Below, one piece after another: positions 7,188 to 14,340 of a DNA stretch of 14,340 nt. Position numbers and translations under genes: made by a program. The notes below the pieces were generated by a model. It did not search any database, was not told the origin of the DNA, and saw only the letters and a list, made by a program, of their open reading frames with translations. Numbering within the stretch: the first letter of the stretch is position 1; each line of letters begins with the position of its first letter. This stretch comes from Flavobacterium psychrophilum. GTDB lineage: Bacteria; Bacteroidota; Bacteroidia; Flavobacteriales; Flavobacteriaceae. The stretch is taken from positions 1 to 14,340 of the forward strand of contig CAMCTL010000081.1 of the NCBI GenBank assembly GCA_945878515.1, in the 5' to 3' direction.

Positions 7188-8513
7188 TTATAGTGATGTA
7201 TTTATTCCAATACAGAAATAATCAAAACCGTTTGCTTTCATTTCGTCTTTATCGTAAATATTTCTTCCATCAAAAATTACAGGATTAGTAAGTAATTTTT
7301 GAACAATTTTTAGATTTGGAAATTTAAATTCTGGCCATTCTGTAAGGATTGCTAGACAGTCTGCATCAATAAGCGTCTCATATTGATCTTCACAATAGGA
7401 AATGGTATCGCCAAAGTGATGTTTAGCTTCATTAATAGCAATAGGGTCGTAGGCTTTTACTATCGCTCCAGCTTGCAAAAGGTTTTTTACTATATACAAG
7501 GATGGTGCTTCGCGCATATCATCGGTTTGTGGTTTAAAGGATAAACCCCATAAAGCAATAGTTTTACCTTTTACATCTCCTTTATAATAGTTCATTATTT
7601 TATTGAAAAGCACTAATTTCTGATCGTTATTAACTGCTTCTACTGCTTTTAGAACTCGCAGTTCATAATTATTTTCACTTGCTGTTCTTATTAATGCTTG
7701 AACATCTTTTGGAAAACAAGAACCACCATATCCAATACCTGGGTAAATAAATTTGTGTCCAATTCGTGAATCTGAACCAATACCTTTTCTTACTTTATTT
7801 ATATCCGCACCAACAATTTCGCAAAGGTTTGCTATATCATTGATAAAACTAATTTTTGCAGCAAGCATCGAATTTGCGGCATATTTAGTCATTTCGGCAG
7901 AAATAATATCCATAAAAATTACAGGATGACCATTTAGTGTAAATGGTTTGTATAAACTTTTCATTAAATCTTCGGCTCTTTCACTCTCTAATCCAACTAC
8001 AATTCTGTCGGGTTTCAAAAAGTCGTCAATTGCTGCTCCTTCCTTAAGGAACTCTGGATTTGATGCTACATCAAAGTCTATTTTTACATTCCTTTTATCA
8101 AGCTCTTCTTGCAATGCTTTTTTAACTTTTTGAGAAGTACCTACCGGAACTGTACTTTTTGTTACCACTAATAGGTAATCATTAATATTTTTTCCGCAAT
8201 CTCTAGCAACTGCAAGTACATATTTTAAGTCTGCACTACCATCTTCGTCAGGTGGAGTTCCTACCGAAATAAATAAAACTTCAGAATCTATTAAAGCTTC
8301 TGCAATGTTAGTTGTAAAAGCTAATCTCCCTTTTTTCATGTTTCGGGTAATCATATCTTCTAATCCAGGCTCATATATAGGTATAATACCATTATTGAGA
8401 TTGTCAATTTTTTTACTGTCAATATCAACGCAAACAACATTAATACCTACTTCCGAAAAGCAAGCTCCTGTAACGAGTCCAACATATCCGCTGCCAACAA
8501 TTGTAACTTTCAT
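7188..8513 (-). CDS. ugd: UDP-glucose 6-dehydrogenase
   Basis: A 441-residue cytoplasmic enzyme that oxidises UDP-glucose to UDP-glucuronate with two NAD+. The Rossmann motif [10 protein letters not shown] is at 7-16. The active-site parts are [10 protein letters not shown] (152-161), K210 and N214 in KYAANSMLA, and catalytic C266 in [10 protein letters not shown]. The C-terminal UDP-binding domain includes [18 protein letters not shown]. Length and motif order match the TuaD/Ugd family throughout, with no break. It is the first gene of the polysaccharide block and feeds uxs, 31 bp downstream. A UDP-N-acetylmannosamine dehydrogenase is the main alternative, but the motif set and the neighbouring decarboxylase favour glucose. 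No convincing promoter was found just upstream; a near-match TACATTTA at 8544-8551 has no matching -33 element. Confidence 0.95.
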   Translation of the reverse strand: MKVTIVGSGYVGLVTGACFSEVGINVVCVDIDSKKIDNLNNGIIPIYEPGLEDMITRNMKKGRLAFTTNIAEALIDSEVLFISVGTPPDEDGSADLKYVLAVARDCGKNINDYLLVVTKSTVPVGTSQKVKKALQEELDKRNVKIDFDVASNPEFLKEGAAIDDFLKPDRIVVGLESERAEDLMKSLYKPFTLNGHPVIFMDIISAEMTKYAANSMLAAKISFINDIANLCEIVGADINKVRKGIGSDSRIGHKFIYPGIGYGGSCFPKDVQALIRTASENNYELRVLKAVEAVNNDQKLVLFNKIMNYYKGDVKGKTIALWGLSFKPQTDDMREAPSLYIVKNLLQAGAIVKAYDPIAINEAKHHFGDTISYCEDQYETLIDADCLAILTEWPEFKFPNLKIVQKLLTNPVIFDGRNIYDKDEMKANGFDYFCIGINTSL

Positions 8514-8918
8514 AATTATATTTTTTTGGGTTATTTTATTTTCTAAATGTACATAATTTTTTTTAGAAATTAAAATTTTTTTAAAAATTGATTGTCAATT
8601 ATTTACGAATTAATTAGTCGTTAAAACAACGTTTTTTATCGATGAAAAACTAATTTTCAATTAATTTTTGATAAATTTTTTTTCCCGATCCGTTTTACGT
8701 TGCAAACTAATAATATAAATTGTATTTGCATCGGTTTTTGGAAACTTGGCAAGGCTATTTTCTAAAAATTGAACATTGTTATAAAATATATAAAGTAGCG
8801 TATAGTGCCAAAAAAAGAAGAATCAAACCAGATTGCAGATGAAATTATTCATAAAAATCCGTTGAGATAAACTAAAGAATAAAGATATTTTATGCCCCTA
8901 ATTATGTTCCTAAAAGAA
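8514..8918. other. Long AT-rich intergenic region without a convincing gene
   Basis: About 400 bp lie between the ugd start and the tRNA terminator. The sequence is dominated by A and T runs. All six frames are broken by stops; the longest suggestive piece is a 21-codon GTG frame at 8805-8870. An imperfect 11-bp inverted repeat with a 3-base loop at 8645-8669 is AT-only apart from one mismatch. The ugd promoter and a long 5' leader probably lie here, but no clear -33/-7 pair was seen. Confidence 0.6.
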
Positions 8919-8943
8919 AAAACCCTTATTAAATAAGGGTTTT
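8919..8943 (-). terminator. Intrinsic terminator of the tRNA-Ser transcript
   Basis: AAAACCCTTATT and AATAAGGGTTTT form a near-perfect hairpin of 10-12 bp. On the minus strand it is followed by a T-rich run (TTTTTTCTTTT counting the stem end). It starts 13 bp past the 3' end of the tRNA. It may also end read-through from the asparaginase operon, since no terminator separates that gene from the tRNA. Confidence 0.85.
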
Positions 8944-8955
8944 GAGGCATTTCAG

Positions 8956-9042
8956 CAGAGAGGATGGGATTCGAACCCACGATACAGTTGCCCATATACA
9001 AACTTTCCAGGCTTGCTCCTTCAACCACTCGGACACCTCTCT
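8956..9042 (-). tRNA. tRNA-Ser (anticodon GGA)
   Basis: The minus strand folds as a class II tRNA of 87 nt. The acceptor arms AGAGAGG and CCTCTCT pair fully, with discriminator G. The D-arm region is TCCGAGTGGTTGAAGGA, the anticodon loop is CTGGAAA with GGA (plus-strand 9006-9008), and the T-loop is GGTTCGAATCC. The long variable arm (TATATGGGCAACTGTATC) marks serine. It reads UCC and UCU codons. The 3' CCA is not encoded; the gene is followed by CTGA. A CTTTGC box at 9057-9062, about 15 bp upstream, may be part of its promoter. Confidence 0.96.
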
Positions 9043-9103
9043 ATTTAAATTGGTTTGCAAAGAACACTAAAAAATTTGACTTTAGAAAATGAATAGCTTC
9101 TTT

Positions 9104-10132
9104 TTACTCCATTTCTCCCCGCAATGAAGCTTCAAATGTACTTTTAAAATTTTCTTTCGTAATATTTTGTCCTAACAAGTACATCAATTTTGTTATTGCC
9201 GCTTCTGTGGTAATGTCTTTGCCCGAAATCACGCCAATTTCTTTCAAAACAGTACTCGTTTCATATTTTCCCATAGTGACATTTCCAATAGCACATTGCG
9301 TTACATTAATAATATGTAATCCGCTTATGATGGCATTATTTAGTAATGTCAAAAACCATTTCTCAGTTGGTGCATTTCCTGAACCATAAGTTTCTAAAAC
9401 TATTCCTTTGAGCTGCGGAGTATGAAATATAGCAGACAAAATAGTTTCAGTAATTCCTGGGAACATCTTTATAATTACTACATCTTTATCTAAATTTTTA
9501 TGAATCTTCAATTTTCCTTGAACTGTTTTTGGTAAAAATAATTCAGAAAAAATCTTCAAGTTTACACCCGACTCTATCAAGGTTGGATAATTAGGTGAGA
9601 TAAAAGCATTAAAATTCTCGGCATTTATTTTTGTAGTTCTATTACCTCGGTACAATTTGTATTCAAAATATAGGCATACTTCGCTAATTAAAGGTTTGTT
9701 GTTTTCTTTTAAAGAGGCAATTTGAATTGCTGTGATCAGATTTTCTTTAGCATCGGTTCTTAAATCTCCAATAGGCAATTGTGAACCAGTGAAAATTACC
9801 GGTTTTGATAAATTTTCGAGCATAAAACTCAATGCAGAAGCGGAATAAGACATTGTGTCGGATCCGTGAAGCACAACAAATCCATCAAAGTTTTCATAAT
9901 TACTATCGATGATTTCGACAATTTCTTTCCATTTATCTGGATGCATTGTGGATGAATCGATTGGCGTTTCGAATGAAACTGTCTCGATATTGCACTCCAA
10001 TTGTTTTAATTCAGGAATTTTTTGAAGCAATTCGCTAAAATTAAAAGCTTTAAGTGCTCCAGTCTCAAAATCTTTCATCATACCAATAGTTCCACCGGTA
10101 TAGATTAAAAGAATTTTGGATTTACTGTACAT
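9104..10132 (-). CDS. ansA: Type I L-asparaginase
   Basis: A 342-residue enzyme hydrolysing L-asparagine to aspartate and ammonia. The first catalytic motif YTGGTIGM (11-18, nucleophile T15) lies next to the N-terminus, and DSSTMHPDKW (59-68) supplies substrate contacts. The second catalytic block is LHGSDTMSYSASALSFML (from 88), then FTGSQLPIGDLRTDAKENL. The second block has S91 where most family members have Thr, a conservative change. No signal peptide is present, which fits the cytoplasmic type I (AnsA) rather than the secreted type II. Its start overlaps the acyltransferase stop by 11 bp, so the two are translationally close and co-transcribed. The link to a lipid enzyme has no evident metabolic reason. 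Confidence 0.94.
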   Translation of the reverse strand: MYSKSKILLIYTGGTIGMMKDFETGALKAFNFSELLQKIPELKQLECNIETVSFETPIDSSTMHPDKWKEIVEIIDSNYENFDGFVVLHGSDTMSYSASALSFMLENLSKPVIFTGSQLPIGDLRTDAKENLITAIQIASLKENNKPLISEVCLYFEYKLYRGNRTTKINAENFNAFISPNYPTLIESGVNLKIFSELFLPKTVQGKLKIHKNLDKDVVIIKMFPGITETILSAIFHTPQLKGIVLETYGSGNAPTEKWFLTLLNNAIISGLHIINVTQCAIGNVTMGKYETSTVLKEIGVISGKDITTEAAITKLMYLLGQNITKENFKSTFEASLRGEME

Positions 10133-11258
10133 TTTTGTATTTTAGTTTATTGACAACCGGATTGGCATACATCGCTAAAAAACTTTGCAACTCCAATGGA
10201 TTACTTTGATCGATTCGCATTTCTAATCTGCGTTCAAAAAGTGATTTTTCGTTTTCTGTATATAAATTCGAATAAGTATGGGTGTTATTTAAGATATCGT
10301 AAGCAATATAATTTGTGGGCCAAAGCTTGTAATTGCTCAAGATAGAATCGTCAATTACCTGAGCCAAAGCTTGAATTTGCTTATTTGTGGAGTCATGATT
10401 AATTTTCAAATCCTCTAATTCTTTTTCAAGAACGTCGCCGATATGAATGTGGATTTTTTTCTTTTGTCCCATAATTCCACTCATCAAATTGGTGAAATCT
10501 TCATTTTTTTCCTTGATATAAATTTCTTGTTTTGCTTCTGCCAAAAGTTGAGGCATTTTCAAAGCGTCGGTCGGATCATATTCATAAGCAATAGAAACTG
10601 GAACGATTTGGATTTTCTTGAAATAATCCATCAAATTTCCCTCGTCCGATGCCATGGCTAGCATTTTTAAAACCGCTGGATTTGTAGCATCTTTTCCATC
10701 TTTTGTTCGTCCTTCGCGTTGTGCAATCCAAACTGAACGGTTTTCATGTTGCAATAACTTACTTATATATTCAGATAATAATTTGGAACTTTGCAACATT
10801 TCTCGCGGAGACAAACCGCGTTGAACCAAGAAATTTCGGTTTAATTTTGCCAATGTCTTCAAGAATGATTTTTGCACCAAATTGTCACCAATAGCCGATG
10901 CGGTCATCACCAATTTATGCTCGAATAAACAAGCATTCAGTAATGAAGTATCTAAAAGAATATCGCGGTGATTAGAAATAAATAAATAGGAAGTGTTTTT
11001 TTCTAACTTTTCAAAACCTGAAGTAGTGAGTCCGTCGGAGGTTTTTTCTAGAACTTTTTGAACTGATGCATAAATAAAATTACATTGAAAATCCCTGGTC
11101 GAATGGGTTCTAAGCAATTGTTCTTTCCAAACCTCATCATCAAGTTCAGGAAAAGTAAAGTTCATCAACGCTTTCATCATTGGATGATGAACGACATTTT
11201 GAAGTGCGTCATTAACTTCGGTTTCATAAAAAGGACGAATAGCGTCAAATTGTGACAT
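10122..11258 (-). CDS. PlsB/PlsC-like glycerolipid acyltransferase
   Basis: 378 residues from the preferred start (MSQFDAIRPFYE). A frame extension to 11288 adds MFICFCKSYY, which does not look like a natural N-terminus. The acyltransferase block I is YLFISNHRDILLD, and the later block IAQREGRTKDG corresponds to the EGxR motif of glycerol-phosphate acyltransferases. A block near IQIVPVSIAYEYDP resembles block IV (hydrophobic-VPV/I). The protein probably moves an acyl chain onto glycerol-3-phosphate or lysophosphatidate at the membrane face; which substrate is not clear. Block I is spaced H-x5-D (H97, D103 in this numbering) instead of the usual H-x4-D. It lies 60 bp after tatD and overlaps the asparaginase start by 11 bp. 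Confidence 0.85.
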   Translation of the reverse strand: MSQFDAIRPFYETEVNDALQNVVHHPMMKALMNFTFPELDDEVWKEQLLRTHSTRDFQCNFIYASVQKVLEKTSDGLTTSGFEKLEKNTSYLFISNHRDILLDTSLLNACLFEHKLVMTASAIGDNLVQKSFLKTLAKLNRNFLVQRGLSPREMLQSSKLLSEYISKLLQHENRSVWIAQREGRTKDGKDATNPAVLKMLAMASDEGNLMDYFKKIQIVPVSIAYEYDPTDALKMPQLLAEAKQEIYIKEKNEDFTNLMSGIMGQKKKIHIHIGDVLEKELEDLKINHDSTNKQIQALAQVIDDSILSNYKLWPTNYIAYDILNNTHTYSNLYTENEKSLFERRLEMRIDQSNPLELQSFLAMYANPVVNKLKYKNVQ

Positions 11259-11318
11259 ATAATATGATTTACAAAAACAAATGAACAAAAATTATATTAA
11301 TTAAACTGAAATTTTAGA

Positions 11319-12086
11319 TTAAATTCCAAATACAAACTTAGAATTTTCTGTCGTAATTCGTGCAACTTCTTTTAGCGAAGTATCGTAGATTTCAGAAAGT
11401 TTGGCTGCCACTAGCAACAAATAGGAACTTTCGTTGCGTTTTCCTCTAAATGGAACCGGTGCTAAATACGGAGAATCAGTCTCAAGTACAATATGTTTCA
11501 AATCGATTTGGTTCAAAAATTGGTCTATTTTCCCGTTTTTAAATGTTACCACGCCGCCAATTCCTAGTTTCATATTGTATGAAATAGCTTGTAGTGCTTG
11601 TTCGTAGGTTCCTGAAAAACAATGAAATATTCCAAATAAATCAGCCGATTTTTCTTTTTCTAGAATTTCAAAAATTTCTTCGAAAGCTTCCCGACAATGG
11701 ATGACTATTGGCAATTTATATTTTTTTGCCAACTGAATTTGTTTTCTAAAAGCCTCTTGTTGTTGCGGCAAACTGGTTTTATCCCAAAACAAATCAATAC
11801 CTATTTCGCCGATAGCAACAAATTTTCGTTTGGCTAATTCTTCTTCAACATGCTGCAATTCCTCAAGATAGTTTTCCTGTACGTGTGTAGGATGCAAGCC
11901 CATCATCAAAAAAATATTTTCGGGATAATTGTTTTCCAAATCATACATTGATTGTGTAAATGTAGAATCGATGGCAGGAATAAAAAACCTAGAAACTCCA
12001 GCATCAATGGCGCGTTGAATCATTTGTTTGCGGTCTTGATCAAACTCGTTAGAATATAAATGGGTGTGCGTATCGGTAAGTATCAT
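11319..12086 (-). CDS. TatD-family metal-dependent hydrolase (deoxyribonuclease)
   Basis: A 255-residue TIM-barrel amidohydrolase of the TatD/YcfH family. The metal ligands are visible in order: H7 and H9 in TDTHTHLYS, E94 in IGEIGIDLFWD, H130 in VIHCREAFEE, H155 in GIFHCFSGT, and D204 in LETDSPYLAPVPFRGKRNE. Length is normal. Members are cytoplasmic Mg/Zn-dependent nucleases with 3'-5' exonuclease or AP endonuclease activity reported for several; the physiological role here is not shown. A promoter-like pair lies just upstream, and the acyltransferase and asparaginase genes follow on the same strand, so it probably heads a three-gene run. It is divergent from the aspartic protease gene (87 bp between starts). 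Confidence 0.94.
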   Translation of the reverse strand: MILTDTHTHLYSNEFDQDRKQMIQRAIDAGVSRFFIPAIDSTFTQSMYDLENNYPENIFLMMGLHPTHVQENYLEELQHVEEELAKRKFVAIGEIGIDLFWDKTSLPQQQEAFRKQIQLAKKYKLPIVIHCREAFEEIFEILEKEKSADLFGIFHCFSGTYEQALQAISYNMKLGIGGVVTFKNGKIDQFLNQIDLKHIVLETDSPYLAPVPFRGKRNESSYLLLVAAKLSEIYDTSLKEVARITTENSKFVFGI

Positions 12087-12104
12087 GAATTTAGTTTAAA
12101 ATAG

Positions 12105-12138
12105 CAAAGTTAGTTTTTTGAAGGATTGAATGGTACAA
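12105..12138 (-). promoter_or_regulatory. Candidate promoter of the tatD run
   Basis: On the minus strand TTG (12138-12136) and TAACTTTG (12112-12105) are separated by 23 bp. This fits the Flavobacterium pattern TTG-N17-23-TAnnTTTG. Transcription would start near 12100, leaving a leader of about a dozen bases before the ATG at 12086. Confidence 0.5.
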
Positions 12139-12154
12139 TTATTCATTTTTAGAT

Positions 12155-12162
12155 TACTTTTG
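12155..12162 (+). promoter_or_regulatory. Candidate -7 box of the aspartic protease gene
   Basis: TACTTTTG matches TAnnTTTG exactly and ends 11 bp before the first possible ATG (12174). The nearest TTG upstream (12126-12128) is 26 bp away, slightly longer than usual. The two divergent promoters would occupy the same short region. Confidence 0.35.
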
Positions 12163-12173
12163 AAGAACAAAAT

Positions 12174-12617
12174 ATGTTTATGAATTATCTTCCTTATCTT
12201 CTCAAAAAAGAAAACTACAAAAAAATAAAATTTAAGGTTTCAAAGACACAACATTTGCTCATCAAAGCAAAAATCAATGGCGTAAAAGGAAATTTCATTC
12301 TCGATACCGGAGCGTCGAATAGTTGTATTGGTTTTGAAAGTGTTGAATTTTTCTTGTTGGAAGCAAAAGAATCGAAGACAAAAGCTTCTGGAGCTGGTGC
12401 AACTGGAATGATTACCCAAATTGCGGTTGATAGTAAATTACAATTGGGCAGTTGGAAACACGCTGAATTTGACCTTGTAATTTTCGATTTGTCCCACGTA
12501 AACGAGGCATTGATTGCACACAAAGCCAAGCCTGTTCATGGCATTATTGGTGCTGATGTTTTAATGAAAGGCAAAGCAATTATTGATTATTTCAATCACT
12601 ATTTGTATTTGAAATAG
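12174..12617 (+). CDS. Retropepsin-like (clan AA) aspartic protease
   Basis: A 147-residue protein. The active-site motif FILDTGASNSCIG places the catalytic Asp at D44 (DTGAS, 44-48). The second conserved element is HGIIGADVL (122-130) and then IIDYFNHYLYLK, as in single-domain retropepsin-like enzymes, which act as homodimers with one Asp from each subunit. There is no signal peptide or membrane segment, so it is probably cytoplasmic. Its substrate is unknown. The start may be 12174 or the Met two codons later (12180). It is the only plus-strand gene of the window and is divergent from tatD. Its last 26 bp overlap the end of the converging transporter gene. Confidence 0.85.
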   Translation: MFMNYLPYLLKKENYKKIKFKVSKTQHLLIKAKINGVKGNFILDTGASNSCIGFESVEFFLLEAKESKTKASGAGATGMITQIAVDSKLQLGSWKHAEFDLVIFDLSHVNEALIAHKAKPVHGIIGADVLMKGKAIIDYFNHYLYLK

Positions 12618-13827
12618 CATACTTTTTTAAAGAAAAATAAGAGACAATACCACTACAAATCATCAGTACTCCACCAAGAATAAATGGCATTCCTGCGAAT
12701 TCAAATGGAGAGCCTTTGTGTGTAAAATAATAAAAAAGACCCGACATTACTGGAGGTCCAATAATGGTTGCGGCGCTCATTAAACTAGCAATTGTTCCTT
12801 GAATTTCGCCTTGTTCTGACGGCAAAACATGATTTGAAATAATGGCTCGCAATGCTGGACCGGCAATTCCTGCAAGACAATACGGAATCAGAAAGAGAAA
12901 CATCATCCAACTTTCGGAAGCAAAGGCAAACAAAAACATTGCAATTGGATACAAAAGCATTCCTGCATAAATACTTTTTTCATTTCCTAGTTTCCGACTA
13001 GTCCATCGTATCAATCCACCTTGAACAAGACTTACCAAAACTCCAACAACGCCAAGCGAAATTCCAACCATTTTTTCGTCCCAACTAAATTTGTACATTG
13101 TAAAATAACTCCAGTTGCTTTCTACAGCATGGGATGCAACAAAAATCAAAAACAAAGCAATCAAAAATCCATATAGAGAAGGGTATTTTTTTAAATTCAA
13201 AAAAGCACCAATTGGATTAGCTCTTTTTAAGTTAATGGCTCTTCTATTATCTTTGGATAATGATTCGGGTAAAATAAAATAACCGTACAAGAAATTAAGC
13301 AAACATAAAGCTGCGGCCGCATAAAAAGGAATCCTAGACCCATAATGCCCCAAAATCCCCCCTAAAACGGGTCCAATTATGAATCCTAACCCAAAAGCTA
13401 CACCTATCATTCCGAAGTTTTTGGCTCTATTCTCTGGCGTACTGACATCAGCTATATACGCAGTAGCGGTTGAAATACTTGCACCTGTTAACCCTGCTAT
13501 TATTCGTCCTATAAATAACCAAGTAATAGTTGGAGCAAAGGCCAATAATACATAATCCAATGAAAAGGCAAAAAGGGAAATTAAGATTATAGGTCTTCGT
13601 CCAAATTTATCACTTAAATTACCAATTAATGGAGCAAACATGAATTGGGTCATAGCATAAGCAAATGTTAACCAACCACCATATTTAGCAGCTTCGCTAA
13701 CATCTCCTTGTATTAATTCTTTGATTAATTTAGGTATTACTGGAATGATAATTCCCCATCCAGTAATGTCGATTAACATAGTGATGAAAATAAAACCTAT
13801 TGCAGCTTGTTTTTTATTTGAGGACAT
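12592..13827 (-). CDS. MFS transporter, TCR/Tet-like drug:H+ antiporter group
   Basis: A 411-residue integral membrane protein with about 12 hydrophobic segments. The first is followed by DITGWGIIIPVIPKL, as in TetA-type antiporters. Motif A between helices 2 and 3 is GNLSDKFGRRP (69-79), then GRIIAGLTGASISTATAYIAD and a motif C-like FGLGFIIGPVLGG. Members exchange a drug or metabolite for protons; similarity to TetA does not show tetracycline resistance, and chromosomal Bacteroidetes copies often have unknown substrates. The gene stands alone. A strong terminator lies upstream between it and odhB, and its 3' end overlaps the converging protease gene by 26 bp. A near-match to the -7 box (TTTATTTG at 13848-13855) may be its promoter. 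Confidence 0.88.
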   Translation of the reverse strand: MSSNKKQAAIGFIFITMLIDITGWGIIIPVIPKLIKELIQGDVSEAAKYGGWLTFAYAMTQFMFAPLIGNLSDKFGRRPIILISLFAFSLDYVLLAFAPTITWLFIGRIIAGLTGASISTATAYIADVSTPENRAKNFGMIGVAFGLGFIIGPVLGGILGHYGSRIPFYAAAALCLLNFLYGYFILPESLSKDNRRAINLKRANPIGAFLNLKKYPSLYGFLIALFLIFVASHAVESNWSYFTMYKFSWDEKMVGISLGVVGVLVSLVQGGLIRWTSRKLGNEKSIYAGMLLYPIAMFLFAFASESWMMFLFLIPYCLAGIAGPALRAIISNHVLPSEQGEIQGTIASLMSAATIIGPPVMSGLFYYFTHKGSPFEFAGMPFILGGVLMICSGIVSYFSLKKYAISNTNSD

Positions 13828-13856
13828 AAAGAGTTTGGTTTGTAAGACAAATAAAC

Positions 13857-13895
13857 AAAAAAAATCCGTTTAGAAATAAAACTAAACGGATTTTT
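13857..13895 (-). terminator. Strong intrinsic terminator after odhB
   Basis: AAAAATCCGTTTAG (13860-13873) and CTAAACGGATTTTT (13882-13895) form a perfect 14-bp stem with an 8-base loop. On the minus strand the stem runs into eight T's. It lies 23 bp past the odhB stop, so it ends that transcript and insulates the transporter gene. Confidence 0.92.
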
Positions 13896-13917
13896 GCATT
13901 TTATGAATTTGATTATC

Positions 13918-14340
13918 CTACATTTCAAATGCTTTCTTAGGATTTCCACCACAAAGCAATTCTACTGGATTTTCTAATGCTTCTTTCACTGCAACCAAGA
14001 AACCAACAGACTCACGACCATCGATAATTCTATGATCATAAGAAAGTGCAACATACATCATTGGATGAATCTCTACTTTGCCATTTACAGCAATCGGACG
14101 CTCGATAATGTTGTGCATACCAAGGATTCCAGATTGTGGCGGGTTGATTATTGGCGTAGACAACATACTTCCGAAAACACCACCGTTTGTTATGGTAAAT
14201 GTTCCTCCTGTCATATCGTCAACGGTAATTTGCCCGTCTCTTGCTTTGATTGCTAATCTTTTGATCTCAGCTTCAATTCCACGAAACGATAAGTTTTCGG
14301 CATTTCGAACCACAGGAACCATCAATCCTTTTGGACCAGA
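13918..14340 (-). CDS. odhB: 2-oxoglutarate dehydrogenase E2 (dihydrolipoyl succinyltransferase), C-terminal part
   Basis: The frame is open to the right edge and encodes the last 140 residues of the catalytic domain. At the edge it reads [19 protein letters not shown], followed by [31 protein letters not shown] and the active-site segment [19 protein letters not shown]. The catalytic His codon is 14032-14034 and the Asp codon 14020-14022. [15 protein letters not shown] is the pattern of the succinyltransferase (SucB/OdhB) rather than the acetyl or branched-chain transferase. The enzyme is the core of the 2-oxoglutarate dehydrogenase complex in the TCA cycle. The lipoyl and E1/E3-binding domains lie outside the window. 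The Leu codon TTG at 14325-14323 is internal, not a start. Confidence 0.94.
   Translation of the reverse strand, partial: SGPKGLMVPVVRNAENLSFRGIEAEIKRLAIKARDGQITVDDMTGGTFTITNGGVFGSMLSTPIINPPQSGILGMHNIIERPIAVNGKVEIHPMMYVALSYDHRIIDGRESVGFLVAVKEALENPVELLCGGNPKKAFEM

Noticed and set aside
8544..8551. TACATTTA (minus strand) as the ugd -7 box
   Set aside because: One mismatch to TAnnTTTG and no TTG at the usual distance.
8645..8669. Imperfect inverted repeat with a 3-base loop
   Set aside because: The arms are A/T only apart from one mismatch, so the hairpin would be weak; expected by chance in such AT-rich DNA.
8805..8870. GTG-started 21-codon frame (VPKKEESNQIADEIIHKNPL...)
   Set aside because: The composition looks protein-like, but a stop lies three codons upstream, there is no ribosome-binding site, and it is too short to call. 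It could be a remnant of a decayed gene.
8956..9042. tRNA-Ser as an integration site for a mobile element
   Set aside because: No integrase, no repeat of the tRNA 3' end elsewhere in the window, and no change of gene type that would mark an island.
12215..12529. Minus-strand open frame of 104 codons
   Set aside because: It is antisense to the aspartic protease, whose DTGAS and GIIGAD motifs show the true frame.
14323..14325. TTG as the start of a short 135-residue protein at the right edge
   Set aside because: The frame continues upstream to the window edge with typical E2 sequence (SGPKGL), so this is an internal Leu codon of odhB.

Overview
The window comes from a strongly AT-rich bacterial chromosome. 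It is most likely a member of the Flavobacteriia (Flavobacterium-like): ribosome-binding sites are weak or absent, promoter-like TAnnTTTG boxes of the Bacteroidetes -7 type occur, and protein families such as the PlsB-like acyltransferase with an HRDILLD block and the odhB gene look like that phylum. No transposase, integrase, phage gene or CRISPR array was seen.

Left two thirds (1-8513, all minus strand, read right to left): an exopolysaccharide/capsule locus. UDP-glucose 6-dehydrogenase (ugd) and UDP-glucuronate decarboxylase (uxs) supply UDP-glucuronate and UDP-xylose. After a 122-bp gap holding an inverted repeat come an HPt phosphotransfer protein, a CheY-like receiver, an initiating sugar-phosphate transferase with an N-terminal pseudo-receiver domain, a half-length TolC-like outer-membrane protein, a Wzc/Wzz-type co-polymerase with an eroded tyrosine-kinase domain, and a Wzx-type flippase that runs off the left edge. 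The last six genes are separated by only 3-54 bp, so they are probably co-transcribed. Glycosyltransferases and a Wzy polymerase are not in the window and probably lie further left. The phosphorelay parts wired into this operon are the most unusual content.

Middle (8514-9103): about 440 bp of very AT-rich DNA with no convincing gene, then a tRNA-Ser(GGA) gene on the minus strand with its own intrinsic terminator.

Right third (9104-14340): housekeeping genes. tatD-family nuclease, a PlsB-like acyltransferase and type I asparaginase form a minus-strand run. A small retropepsin-like aspartic protease gene is divergent from tatD and converges, with a 26-bp overlap, on an MFS transporter of the TCR/Tet group. 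A strong intrinsic terminator separates the transporter from the 3' end of odhB (2-oxoglutarate dehydrogenase E2), which runs off the right edge.
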